The notes beneath the pieces were generated by a model. It ran no database searches, was not told the DNA's origin, and was given only the letters and a program-made list of their open reading frames with translations. Of a DNA stretch of 24,472 nucleotides, positions 1 to 7,894 are shown piece by piece. Numbering within the stretch: the first letter of the stretch is position 1; every line of letters begins with the position of its first letter. The position numbers and the translations under genes are program-made. This DNA comes from an uncultured Acetatifactor sp. GTDB lineage: Bacteria > Bacillota > Clostridia > Lachnospirales > Lachnospiraceae. The DNA lies in NCBI GenBank assembly GCA_934426825.1, contig CAKRYI010000030.1, positions 1 to 24,472 of the forward strand, read 5' to 3'.

Positions 1-2
1 AA

Positions 3-76
<74 letters not shown>

Positions 77-113
77 ACATTTTCGACTTGTTTTACTCAA
101 ACCGACGAATGAT

Positions 114-142
114 ATTGTATCTTATTATTCTACGTTTGTCAA
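114..142 (-). promoter_or_regulatory. Sigma-A type promoter of the tRNA-Arg gene
   Basis: On the minus strand a -35 TTGACA (137-142) is separated by exactly 17 bases from a -10 TACAAT (114-119). This predicts a start near position 107 and a leader of about 30 nt before the tRNA. The surrounding gap (77-223) is AT-rich and holds no gene that I can see. Confidence 0.8.
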
Positions 143-223
143 CACTATTATCGAAATTTTTGTAAATATAAATTTTTTATCTTAAGTCAGCCAACGACAG
201 TATATAAGATGCCACGTTCCCAC

Positions 224-925
224 TCAATCAAATAAGATTTCATCCACCGTCACAAACTGATACCCCTTTGCCTGCAGTTCATCCACCACCTGCAGAGCCG
301 CTGTCACCGTTGTGGCGTACTCGTCGTGCATCAGAATAATGCTGTTATCTTTGACCTTGCTTATCACCGTATCCGTGATGCAGGACACGTTGCGGGTGCA
401 CCAGTCTAACGGGTCTATCGTCCAAAGAACCGGGAACATGTTCAGCTCCTTCTCAAATTTCTTGTCCCACGAACCATAGGGCGGACGCACAAACTCCACT
501 TCCTCCCCCGTAATGTCCTCCAGTATTTTGTTTGTCTGAATCAGTTCCTCCTTGAATTTCTCCCCATTTGCCTTCGTGAGCTGAATATGATTGTATGTAT
601 GGTTGCCGATAAGATGTCCTTCCTCATACATGCGCTTGATAATTTCCGGATAGTTTTCCGCATGCTCCCCTGTCACAAAAAAGGTGGCGTGTACCCCTCT
701 CTCTTTCAATCCGTCCAAAAGCTGCTCCGTATAATACGGATGCGGACCGTCATCAAAGGTAATGGCAACCTTTCGCTCCTCCGTCTCCGCCTGCTGCCCT
801 GCATCTCCCGCAGTCGAAATATAAGAAACAGGCTCTGTCTGCTGCATGACACTCCCGGATTTTATGAGCAAAGCCGCCCCCAGAACCATATCCGCCAAAA
901 GAAGTCCTATCAAATGTTTTCGCAT
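224..925 (-). CDS. Polysaccharide deacetylase, NodB homology domain, membrane-anchored or secreted
   Basis: A 233-residue carbohydrate esterase family 4 protein. Family members remove N-acetyl groups from chitin-like, xylan or peptidoglycan glycans at a divalent-metal site outside the membrane. Residues 5-22 are hydrophobic after MRKH, fitting a signal anchor or signal peptide without a clear cleavage site. The NodB motifs are all present in order: TFDDGP (56-61, catalytic and metal Asp), HTYNH (109-113, metal His), RPPYGSW (147-153), DPLDW (171-175) and LMHD (198-201). The catalytic set is complete, so activity is expected; the substrate cannot be told from sequence, though peptidoglycan is the usual guess in Firmicutes. 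The ATG at 925 is preceded by a GGCAGGAAAT ribosome-binding site. It appears to be a single-gene unit, since a terminator separates it from the chemoreceptor gene upstream. Confidence 0.9.
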   Translation of the reverse strand: MRKHLIGLLLADMVLGAALLIKSGSVMQQTEPVSYISTAGDAGQQAETEERKVAITFDDGPHPYYTEQLLDGLKERGVHATFFVTGEHAENYPEIIKRMYEEGHLIGNHTYNHIQLTKANGEKFKEELIQTNKILEDITGEEVEFVRPPYGSWDKKFEKELNMFPVLWTIDPLDWCTRNVSCITDTVISKVKDNSIILMHDEYATTVTAALQVVDELQAKGYQFVTVDEILFD

Positions 926-1010
926 ATTTCCTGCCCGTTTCCGGTCTCTTCATAGAAATATATGCAGCAGCCACCTCAAAATCCACATTCCTTTAGTCGA
1001 TTTCCTCCTG

Positions 1011-1058
1011 CGAAAACAAAGAACCGCCGGTTCCGGCAAATACCGGTACTGGCGGTTC
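1011..1058 (-). terminator. Rho-independent terminator of the chemoreceptor gene
   Basis: The two arms 1021-1036 and 1043-1058 are complementary except for two positions, giving a GC-rich stem of about 16 bp around a 6-base loop. On the minus strand the hairpin is followed by TTTGTTTTC (1012-1020). It lies 56 bases downstream of the chemoreceptor stop codon and before the deacetylase gene. Confidence 0.8.
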
Positions 1059-1113
1059 TGATTCAGGAAACTTATGTGCAGTTCCTCTCACATACTTTTT
1101 AATTACTGCTGTT

Positions 1114-3384
1114 TTAAATCTTAAATACGGAAATCTCGGATTTCAAGCCGTCCATGTTGTCACCGAGTGCTTCAGCCGTGCTGTTTAACTTCTCCACGTT
1201 CTGCAAAAGTTTTGCTGCTACGTCATTGACAGTCTCGGCACTGCCTGCGGTCTCCTCGATAATATCGGAGATATTCTTAACAGCGTTGACAGCTTCTTCT
1301 CTTTCCTTATCCGCTTTTTCAATGCCGTTCACAATATCCTTAAGTCCGTCAATCAGGCTGTTCATGCGGTTCTGCATCTCACGGAACACACCGATTACCT
1401 GCTCCACAGCTTCCGTCTGTAAAGCAACCATGTTCTGTGCCTGTTTTGCACTCTCCACGCTGTTCATTGTCTGTGCTCCGATATGCTCCACATTATGACC
1501 GATTTCGCCGGCAGCCTTTGCAGAATCATCTGCCAGTTTACGGATTTCCTCAGCCACAACCGCGAATCCGCGTCCGGCCTCTCCCGCTCTCGCTGCCTCG
1601 ATGGAAGCGTTCAGTGAAAGCAGATTGGTCTGCTCGGAAATATCGGTAATCGTACCTACAAAGGTATTGATAATTTCGGATTCCTTGCGGAGATTCTCTA
1701 TGCTCTCGCCCACCTTCTGGGTAATCTCGGTAGTTTCCTGTGCTCTGCTGCCCAAAAGCTGAACAATCTCCATTCCCTGATTAATCATTCCTTCGGTTTC
1801 ATCTACCAGAGTCTCTACCGCCTCAATTACTCTGCTGACACCCTGAATTTCATTGGAAAGAACATCTGTCTTGGCAACACATTCCTGTGCGTGCTGGGAC
1901 TGTCTGCCCATACCTTCGTTGATATCGCCGATTGCCTGTGTAATATCTCTGGAATACTCGTCGATAATTCCGGACGCCTGAGATACCTCGTTGGCGGATG
2001 CCTCCAACTGCCCGGTGGCATCTGTTACCTTATTAACCAGTTTCTTGGTATTGATAACCATGTTGGTCGCCGAGCCCGCCAGATTTCTAAACTCGTCATG
2101 ACCCTTGGCGCTTACCCTGACGGTCAAATCACCCTTTGCCACCTCACCTAACTTGTTGGAAATTCTCCTCATGTTACCCTGAATACCGGTCACAATGATT
2201 ACACCCATGATAAGCACGATAGCACATGCTAAAATAACAAGACCGATTGTGATGGTACGAATATCATTTGCCTGCCCGGTAACGATTGCAATAGGTACCA
2301 GTGCACATATGGTTGCTCCGGTTTTCTTACTTTCACTGTAGATAAAGAAATAATTTTTTCCCTTAAAGGTTACATTCTCCGCACCCTGCGGATTATTGCT
2401 CTCCAATGCCTTGGTAAAGAAATCCTGACCAAAGAATACCGGCTCACCTTCCGTCAGCTTGCTCTTCTTGCCTTCTTCCAGATTTTCATAAATAACTTCC
2501 TTGCCGTTCTGTGTGACAAATCCGACAATGCTTCCTGCTCCCAAATCCAACTGTCTCAGAAATTTGTTAATAGTATTCTCACCAACATCAATAACTACAA
2601 TATAGCTTCCGTTGGCTGCCATCGTCTCGGTTGCCAGAATATAGCTGTCCGCTTTAATTCCTGCTTTTTCGTCTAAAAAAGGGTGGGAGTCAATCCATTT
2701 TTTCACTGATTTTCTGTCGGCACCGACATCCTGCAGATAATCATCCAAAAATCCTTCCGTGGTGCTTTTCACCTTGGTGGAAATCACATTCGTTGTCTTC
2801 GTAGGGATAATATGCACATCATTAATAAAATCATTGGATACCTGCGCCGCATTTATGGTATTTTTGATACCGGTGGACACGTTCAGCGTCTTCACCTGAT
2901 CACTCTTATACAATCCCATTGCCATCTGACCCAAATCAGAATCCGAAGCATACTTGATAGCCTCTGATTCGACAGAGCCGCAGCCTAAATCTATGTAATC
3001 GTTTGCCATGTTCATCGTCTGTGTGGTAGAGTCTTTGAACTTCTCGCTCATACCGTCCGCAGCCTTCTGATAAGCGCTGACACCAATCACAATCATAAAT
3101 ACAATGGGCACCAAAAAGCATGCTACAATCTTATTCCGAATACTGAACAGCATGAATTTCTGCTGTTTATCCGGTTTCACTTCTTCGGTTTCCGTCTGTT
3201 TCTTCTTAGGCAGATTAATCTTAGGAAAAGTAAATTTCTTCTTATCCTGTGTTGCCTGCTTTTCCTTCTTTGCTTTTGGAACTTTTGGCTTTTTTACCTT
3301 GGGCATTTTCGCAGTTTTCTTCTCCGTGGGCACTCCCGTTCCCGTCTGGAGCTGAACTTCTGCTGTTCTTTTGTCTTCGCTCAT
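1114..3384 (-). CDS. Methyl-accepting chemotaxis protein with a long basic N-terminal extension
   Basis: A 756-residue transmembrane chemoreceptor that senses a ligand outside the cell and signals to CheA/CheW. Order of parts: a Lys/Pro-rich cytoplasmic tail of about 80 residues, TM1 (about 85-104), an extracellular sensor of about 270 residues with Cache-like features (for example SYIVVIDVGENTINKF near 260-275), TM2 (about 376-400), a HAMP linker (about 400-453) and the coiled-coil signalling domain. The conserved hairpin tip is visible at 581-612 (DISEQTNLLSLNASIEAARA, then GEAGRGFAVVAE). The tail before TM1 is unusual, because most receptors start only a few residues before TM1. The start ATG at 3384 follows a GGAGGG ribosome-binding site. 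It implies that the host is chemotactic, although no che or flagellar genes are in the window. The ligand is unknown. Confidence 0.93.
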   Translation of the reverse strand: MSEDKRTAEVQLQTGTGVPTEKKTAKMPKVKKPKVPKAKKEKQATQDKKKFTFPKINLPKKKQTETEEVKPDKQQKFMLFSIRNKIVACFLVPIVFMIVIGVSAYQKAADGMSEKFKDSTTQTMNMANDYIDLGCGSVESEAIKYASDSDLGQMAMGLYKSDQVKTLNVSTGIKNTINAAQVSNDFINDVHIIPTKTTNVISTKVKSTTEGFLDDYLQDVGADRKSVKKWIDSHPFLDEKAGIKADSYILATETMAANGSYIVVIDVGENTINKFLRQLDLGAGSIVGFVTQNGKEVIYENLEEGKKSKLTEGEPVFFGQDFFTKALESNNPQGAENVTFKGKNYFFIYSESKKTGATICALVPIAIVTGQANDIRTITIGLVILACAIVLIMGVIIVTGIQGNMRRISNKLGEVAKGDLTVRVSAKGHDEFRNLAGSATNMVINTKKLVNKVTDATGQLEASANEVSQASGIIDEYSRDITQAIGDINEGMGRQSQHAQECVAKTDVLSNEIQGVSRVIEAVETLVDETEGMINQGMEIVQLLGSRAQETTEITQKVGESIENLRKESEIINTFVGTITDISEQTNLLSLNASIEAARAGEAGRGFAVVAEEIRKLADDSAKAAGEIGHNVEHIGAQTMNSVESAKQAQNMVALQTEAVEQVIGVFREMQNRMNSLIDGLKDIVNGIEKADKEREEAVNAVKNISDIIEETAGSAETVNDVAAKLLQNVEKLNSTAEALGDNMDGLKSEISVFKI

Positions 3385-3398
3385 AATAGTTTCCCTCC

Positions 3399-3432
3399 AT
3401 ACTTAAGCATTAAGTATCTCTCCAAATACTTA
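3399..3432 (-). promoter_or_regulatory. Leader with mutually exclusive hairpins before the chemoreceptor start
   Basis: Three related segments lie in the 5' leader on the minus strand: TAAGTAT (3426-3432), ATACTTAA (3410-3417) and TTAAGTAT (3399-3406). The middle segment can pair with the first (7 bp, 8-base loop) or with the third (8 bp, 3-base loop), but not with both. The second hairpin ends directly beside the GGAGGG Shine-Dalgarno sequence (3393-3398). The DNA palindrome could equally be a protein-binding site. Confidence 0.4.
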
Positions 3433-3440
3433 TTTTATCC

Positions 3441-3446
3441 ATTATA
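3441..3446 (-). promoter_or_regulatory. Candidate -10 element of the chemoreceptor gene
   Basis: A perfect TATAAT lies on the minus strand in the AT-rich gap 3385-3564. No good -35 hexamer is seen 16-18 bases upstream, only TTTAAA-like sequence at 3464-3469. Initiation would be near 3434, placing the transcript 5' end at the first hairpin arm of the leader. Confidence 0.4.
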
Positions 3447-3564
3447 CACTGTTTATTGACTTTTTTAAATATAATTTTCATATATTTTAACTAAAAAAGT
3501 GACGAATTTTGACGTCTCATACACTATATTGCTCTAATTTTACAGCGTATTGCACAAATTTGCA

Positions 3565-4824
3565 TCATATGGGACACAAATTCATGGAGGTGAGGTAGTT
3601 TTCCGCAAAGCCCTGTCTCTCGGCGAGATTTATCACCCTCACGTTGCATCCCGCTTCCGCAAACAAATCCGTATCCGGCGAAACCGTCCCGTCAAGCAGC
3701 TTCCTGCCAAATTTCAGCGTTCCCGACAGTGCGGTATTGCCGCCCTGAACCGTTTTGGGAACCAAAGTTTGGGGCAAAAGTCCGATTTCTCCCGCCGCTC
3801 CCGGACTTAAATAATATCCGAAGCCCCCCGAAAGGATTACGCGGTCAATCTGTTCCATGGAAATTCCGTATTCCTCCGTCAAAATACGGATTCCGCTCAA
3901 AACCGCCGCCTTTGCGAGCTGCACCGCACGCACGGATTCCTGCGTCACCCTGACATTTCCTGCCAAAACCCCCGTCTCAAAATACGGTTCCGCCAGCAGT
4001 CCCGTTTCGTCCAAAATCCCTTCTTTTCGCAGCGCCGCCAAAAGGCTTATCATGTCCGCTCCCCAGACGCCTCTGTTGACTCCGCCCTCAAAAGCCGGTC
4101 CTGCGGCAACCGAACTTGCCAGCAATTTTTTGCGGTTTCCGAGCACCATTTCTCCATTGGTTCCAAGGTCAATCAACAAGAAAATATCATCCCGGTTTAA
4201 CATATCCGCAGCATAAATACCCGCTGTAATATCGCCCCCGACAAAAGCGGACAATCCCGGAAAACAGTAACAGTTTACTCCGTCTACCTCGGTTTCCACC
4301 GCCTCCAAATGGGTTGCATGAAAAGGCGCCCGTCCCAGTTCCGCCGGATTAAGGCCCATAAGCAGATAGTTCATCGTGGTATTTGCCGCAAGCACCATTC
4401 GCAGGTTTTCTCCCGGTGCCAGTTTTCTGCGAAAACGCCGGATTCCCTGTGCCAGTGTCTCCCTCACCATCTGTTTCATTTTGTCTGCATCCGCCGGATT
4501 TTCCGCCGCCTGAATACGGGATAACACGTCCGCTCCGTAGACCGTCTGCGGATTCACCGCCGCAAACACATCCGCTACACTGCCGTCTCTTCTATAGAGT
4601 TTCATGGCTATGGTTGTTGTTCCAATGTCCACCGTCACAAGGCGTTTTCTGCTGTTTTCACCGATAGGTTGAGGCTTTTCATTCATTCCACCTTCTGTCA
4701 GAATGTGGATTTTCTGTGTTACTCCCGGACACCGCCCACAGCCGGTGCACACCCTGCATCGCCTTCCTTTTCCGGTGGTCGTATTCTGTTGCTCTTTACA
4801 CAAATTGGTTTTTGTCTCTGTCAT
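3565..4824 (-). CDS. DUF4445/ASKHA-fold ATPase related to corrinoid-protein activators, with short N-terminal Cys motif
   Basis: Resembles the C-terminal ATPase region of RamA/RACo-type reductive activators of corrinoid proteins. From the ATG start at 4824 it has 419 residues. ASKHA signatures are: phosphate-1 VTVDIGTTT (63-71), phosphate-2 IDLGTNGEM (218-226), AGPAFEGG (241-248) and adenosine loop VILSGGFG (329-336). The family segment VTQESVRAVQLAKAA is also present. RACo proteins carry a [2Fe-2S] ferredoxin domain ahead of this region. Here there is only a 60-residue leader with CRVCTGCGRCP (Cys 23, 26, 29 and 32), reminiscent of a 4Fe-4S motif. The start is uncertain: a TTG at 4836 and an ATG at 4686 are in frame, but only the first two keep the Cys cluster. 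It overlaps the end of the DUF4250 gene, so the two are probably translationally coupled. No methyltransferase or corrinoid protein is nearby. The target is unknown. Confidence 0.8.
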   Translation of the reverse strand: MTETKTNLCKEQQNTTTGKGRRCRVCTGCGRCPGVTQKIHILTEGGMNEKPQPIGENSRKRLVTVDIGTTTIAMKLYRRDGSVADVFAAVNPQTVYGADVLSRIQAAENPADADKMKQMVRETLAQGIRRFRRKLAPGENLRMVLAANTTMNYLLMGLNPAELGRAPFHATHLEAVETEVDGVNCYCFPGLSAFVGGDITAGIYAADMLNRDDIFLLIDLGTNGEMVLGNRKKLLASSVAAGPAFEGGVNRGVWGADMISLLAALRKEGILDETGLLAEPYFETGVLAGNVRVTQESVRAVQLAKAAVLSGIRILTEEYGISMEQIDRVILSGGFGYYLSPGAAGEIGLLPQTLVPKTVQGGNTALSGTLKFGRKLLDGTVSPDTDLFAEAGCNVRVINLAERQGFAENYLTSMNLCPI

Positions 4825-4969
4825 ACCGGTAATCAATGCTCTCCAGTTTCGCCGTAATTTCTTCCTTATTTACGTCCAAATCCTCACACAACTGCTCCAG
4901 ATTACTGTAGTAATCCCGCAGTTTCAAATTGATAAAACTCAAAAGCATAACAGGGTCCTGTGGTATCAT
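4796..4969 (-). CDS. DUF4250-family small protein
   Basis: A 57-residue ORF beginning MIPQDPVMLLSFINLKLRDY and ending DRDKNQFV. I recognise it as DUF4250, a short conserved family of Clostridia without known function. The sequence is acidic and predicted to be largely helical (SNLEQLCEDLDVNKEEITAK), and it resembles a small helix-turn-helix-like fold; that last point is inference. The ATG at 4969 follows AGAGGA at a suitable distance. The stop TAA lies inside the 5' end of the ASKHA gene, a 29-base overlap with the ATG at 4824, so this is the first gene of a two-gene unit. Function not known. Confidence 0.85.
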   Translation of the reverse strand: MIPQDPVMLLSFINLKLRDYYSNLEQLCEDLDVNKEEITAKLESIDYRYDRDKNQFV

Positions 4970-5010
4970 TGTTCATTCCTCTTTCTGTTTTTTATTTATT
5001 GATTAATAGA

Positions 5011-5039
5011 CAATTTAACAGACACTGTCTGGAAAATTG
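5011..5039. promoter_or_regulatory. 29-bp imperfect palindrome upstream of DUF4250, candidate operator
   Basis: The sequence reads CAATTT-AA-CAGACA-C-TGTCTG-GA-AAATTG. Outer (6 bp) and inner (6 bp) arms are perfectly complementary around one central base; only the two dinucleotides between them do not match. It lies 42 bases upstream of the DUF4250 ATG. No T-tract follows on either strand, so it is more like a dimeric repressor site than a terminator. I could not assign a convincing -35/-10 pair beside it. Confidence 0.45.
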
Positions 5040-5143
5040 GATAATTCTTTATTCTCCCCACAATTTTAATGCCCCTTTCAAGGTAGATTACAGTCAGTAT
5101 AACATAAAAAAATTTCCGTTTCCATATGAATAAATTCTTTTCA

Positions 5144-5192
5144 AAAAGACCTCCCAAGCGTCAGATTATAATCCGGCTTTGGGAGGTCTTTT
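5144..5192 (-). terminator. Rho-independent terminator of clpB
   Basis: Perfect 14-bp arms AAAAGACCTCCCAA (5144-5157) and TTGGGAGGTCTTTT (5179-5192) enclose a 21-base loop. They begin about 10 bases after the clpB stop codon. The A/T-rich ends of the arms give a U-tract in either direction, and TTTTTG follows on the minus strand. Confidence 0.85.
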
Positions 5193-5201
5193 CAAATTCT
5201 T

Positions 5202-7790
5202 TTATGCTTCTTTTACTCCTGCCTGTAAAGCTCCGTTTTCCACGGAAATGAGAATGGTGTCACCCTCTTTTACCTTGTCGGCAAGAATCAGTTTTGCGGC
5301 AAGTGTCTCCACATACTTCTGAATGTACCGTTTCAGCGGTCGTGCACCGTACACGGGGTCATACGCATTGTCGGTGATAAAGTCCATTGCCTCATCCGTC
5401 AGCTCGATATGCAGCTCTCTGTCGGACAGCCGCTTGTTCAAATCTGCAATAATCAAATGGATAATTCCACTGATATTGTCCTTGGTCAGAGGCTTGAAAA
5501 GAATGGTTTCATCCAGACGGTTCAAAAACTCCGGACGGAAATGTGCCCGCAAATCGTTCATGACCGCCTCTTCCGCATCCGGTCGAATTGTGCCGTCCGC
5601 ATCAATGCCGTCCAGCAGATAATTGGCGCCGATATTGGACGTCATAATCAGAATGGTATTTTTAAAGTCCACCGTTCTGCCTTGGGAATCGGTAATACGT
5701 CCGTCGTCCAAAACCTGCAAAAGCACATTGAACACGTCCGGGTGTGCCTTCTCTATCTCATCAAAAAGAACGACACTGTATGGTTTTCTGCGGACTGCCT
5801 CGGTAAGCTGACCGCCCTCCTCGTAACCAACATATCCGGGAGGCGCACCAATCAGACGGGAGACCGAATATTTCTCCATATACTCACTCATATCAATCCG
5901 CACCATATTATTTTCATCGTCAAACAAAGCTGCTGCCAGCGCTTTTGCAAGCTCGGTCTTACCGACACCGGTAGGTCCGAGAAACAGGAAGGAACCGATA
6001 GGTTTTGTGGGGTCTTTGATTCCCGCCTTGGAACGGATAATTGCCTCCGTCACCTTTGTAACGCCCTCGTCCTGTCCTACCACACGTTTGTGCAGTTCTT
6101 CGTCCAGATGCAGAGTCTTGTTTCTCTCGCTCTCCGTCAGTTTTGCCACCGGAATACCCGTCCAGCGGGAAATAATTCTGGCGATTTCATCCTCCGACAC
6201 TCTCTCATGCACCAAAGACAAATCGGAAGAACTTACCTTTTCTTCCTCCTGCTCCAACTGCTTTTTCAGAGCGGGCAGTCTGCCGTAGCTGAGTTCCGCA
6301 GCCTTTTCCAGATTTCCCTCTCTCTGGGCAATCTGAATTTCGCTGTTAACCTGATCAATTTCTTCCCTCAGCTTGGAAAGTTTGTCCACGGACGCCTTCT
6401 CATTGTCCCACTGCGCTTTCTGTGCGGCGAACTTGTCTTTTAACTCTGCCAATTCCTTCTGCAAATCGGCAAGTCTTTCCTGACTGAGACGGTCATCCTC
6501 TTTTTTCAAGGCAGTCTCCTCAATTTCCATCTGCATAATCTTACGCTGCAATTCGTCCAGTTCGGTGGGCAGGCTGTCCAGCTCCGTCTTAATCAGGGCA
6601 CACGCCTCATCCACCAAATCGATTGCCTTATCCGGTAGGAAACGGTCGGTAATATAACGGTTGGAAAGAACTGCCGCACTCACCAGTGCATTGTCCATGA
6701 TTTTGACGCCATGGTACACCTCGTAACGCTCTTTCAGTCCACGCAGAATGGAAATGGTGTCCTCCACGGTAGGTTCATCCACCTGTACCGGCTGGAAACG
6801 TCTCTCCAGTGCCGCGTCCTTTTCGATATACTGTCTGTATTCGTCCAGAGTGGTAGCACCGATACAATGCAGCTCGCCTCTTGCTAACATAGGTTTCAGC
6901 ATATTGCCCGCATCCAGTGCGCCGTCCGTCTTGCCTGCACCCACAATGGTGTGCAGTTCATCGATAAACAGAATAATCTGTCCGTCGCTGTTTTTCACAT
7001 CCTCCAGCACGGCTTTCAGACGTTCCTCAAATTCACCACGGTATTTTGCACCGGCAACCAGTGCACCCATATCCAGTGCAAAGATTTTCTTATCCTTCAG
7101 TCCCTGCGGTACATCCCCCCGCACGATACGCTGTGCCAGTCCCTCAACCACTGCGGTTTTACCGACACCAGGTTCACCGATAAGCACAGGATTGTTTTTC
7201 GTTTTACGGGACAAAATACGAATCACATTCCGGATTTCACTGTCTCGTCCGATTACGGGATCCAATTTCTGGTTTCTGGCTTTCTCCACCAAGTCCTGTC
7301 CGTACTTTTCCAAAGTATCGTAGGTTGCCTCCGGATTATCACTGGTAACTCTCTGGTTTCCTCTCACCGTAGACAATGCCTGCAAGAATCTCTCTCTGGT
7401 AATTCCGTACTCTTTCCATATCTGGGCAATCTCTTTGTTGGGGTATTTTATCATGGCAAGGAACAAATGCTCCACGGAGACGTATTCGTCTCCCATCTGC
7501 TTTGCCTCGTCCTCGGCATTTATCAATACCTTATTCAGATATTGTCCCACATAGGGCTGACCGCCCTGTACCTTTACTCTCTTACTTACCGCCTGCTCTG
7601 CCCGGTTCAGAAAATGCTCCTTCTGAATCTCCATCTTTTCAATCAGTTTTAAAATCAAACTGTCCTCTATGGTCAACAGGCTGTACAGCAAATGTTCCTG
7701 TTCGATTTCCTGATTGCCGTACTCGCTGGCTAACTTCTCACAGCCCTGCACAGCTTCCATGGATTTCTGTGTAAACTTCTGTATATTCAT
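5202..7790 (-). CDS. clpB: ATP-dependent disaggregase ClpB
   Basis: An AAA+ hexameric disaggregase that, with DnaK, extracts proteins from aggregates in the cytoplasm. From the ATG at 7790 it has 862 residues, the normal ClpB length. Parts in order: N-domain (1-145), AAA1 with Walker A GEPGVGKT (205-212) and Walker B ILFIDE (273-278), the coiled-coil middle domain (about 405-525) that separates ClpB from ClpA/ClpC, and AAA2 with Walker A GPTGVGKT (605-612) followed by VVLFDEIEKAHPDVF. The frame stays open for 26 more codons upstream, but MNIQKFTQKSMEAV is the family start and has a GGAGG site 8 bases before it. The extra codons run through the promoter and operator. Likely heat- or stress-induced through the inverted repeat at 7818-7846. 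Confidence 0.97.
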   Translation of the reverse strand: MNIQKFTQKSMEAVQGCEKLASEYGNQEIEQEHLLYSLLTIEDSLILKLIEKMEIQKEHFLNRAEQAVSKRVKVQGGQPYVGQYLNKVLINAEDEAKQMGDEYVSVEHLFLAMIKYPNKEIAQIWKEYGITRERFLQALSTVRGNQRVTSDNPEATYDTLEKYGQDLVEKARNQKLDPVIGRDSEIRNVIRILSRKTKNNPVLIGEPGVGKTAVVEGLAQRIVRGDVPQGLKDKKIFALDMGALVAGAKYRGEFEERLKAVLEDVKNSDGQIILFIDELHTIVGAGKTDGALDAGNMLKPMLARGELHCIGATTLDEYRQYIEKDAALERRFQPVQVDEPTVEDTISILRGLKERYEVYHGVKIMDNALVSAAVLSNRYITDRFLPDKAIDLVDEACALIKTELDSLPTELDELQRKIMQMEIEETALKKEDDRLSQERLADLQKELAELKDKFAAQKAQWDNEKASVDKLSKLREEIDQVNSEIQIAQREGNLEKAAELSYGRLPALKKQLEQEEEKVSSSDLSLVHERVSEDEIARIISRWTGIPVAKLTESERNKTLHLDEELHKRVVGQDEGVTKVTEAIIRSKAGIKDPTKPIGSFLFLGPTGVGKTELAKALAAALFDDENNMVRIDMSEYMEKYSVSRLIGAPPGYVGYEEGGQLTEAVRRKPYSVVLFDEIEKAHPDVFNVLLQVLDDGRITDSQGRTVDFKNTILIMTSNIGANYLLDGIDADGTIRPDAEEAVMNDLRAHFRPEFLNRLDETILFKPLTKDNISGIIHLIIADLNKRLSDRELHIELTDEAMDFITDNAYDPVYGARPLKRYIQKYVETLAAKLILADKVKEGDTILISVENGALQAGVKEA

Positions 7791-7817
7791 ACGCCCTGCC
7801 TCCTTATCTCTCCTGTC

Positions 7818-7846
7818 ACAATAGAACGTTTTATTTGTTCTATTGT
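7818..7846 (-). promoter_or_regulatory. CIRCE-shaped inverted repeat in the clpB leader, non-CIRCE sequence
   Basis: Arms ACAATAGAAC (7818-7827) and GTTCTATTGT (7837-7846) are perfectly complementary and separated by 9 bases. A 9-N9-9 layout is that of the HrcA operator CIRCE, but the half-site does not match CIRCE (TTAGCACTC). It is also not a CtsR heptad repeat. It covers the predicted transcription start of clpB, where a repressor would block initiation. Confidence 0.7.
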
Positions 7847-7847
7847 T

Positions 7848-7875
7848 AATATAACACATGGCGCACAATAATCAA
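7848..7875 (-). promoter_or_regulatory. clpB promoter
   Basis: On the minus strand TTGATT (7870-7875) and TATATT (7848-7853) are separated by 16 bases. Initiation would fall near 7840, inside the inverted repeat. The promoter lies in the 26-base gap just after the copA stop codon and within the upstream extension of the clpB frame. Confidence 0.6.
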
Positions 7876-7894
7876 TAAAAGAATTCTAAATTTT

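Noticed and set aside
179..210. Terminator for the polysaccharide deacetylase gene
   Set aside because: An ATCTTA/TAAGAT stem exists but it is weak and followed by A residues rather than T on the minus strand.
5409..6443. A long open frame on the plus strand opposite clpB (344 codons)
   Set aside because: It lies wholly inside a certain clpB gene, has no recognisable family features and no ribosome-binding site, and is explained by the codon composition of the opposite strand.
7791..7868. Upstream extension of the ClpB frame (26 extra residues)
   Set aside because: The extension covers the promoter and inverted repeat, and family start plus ribosome-binding site place the start at 7790.
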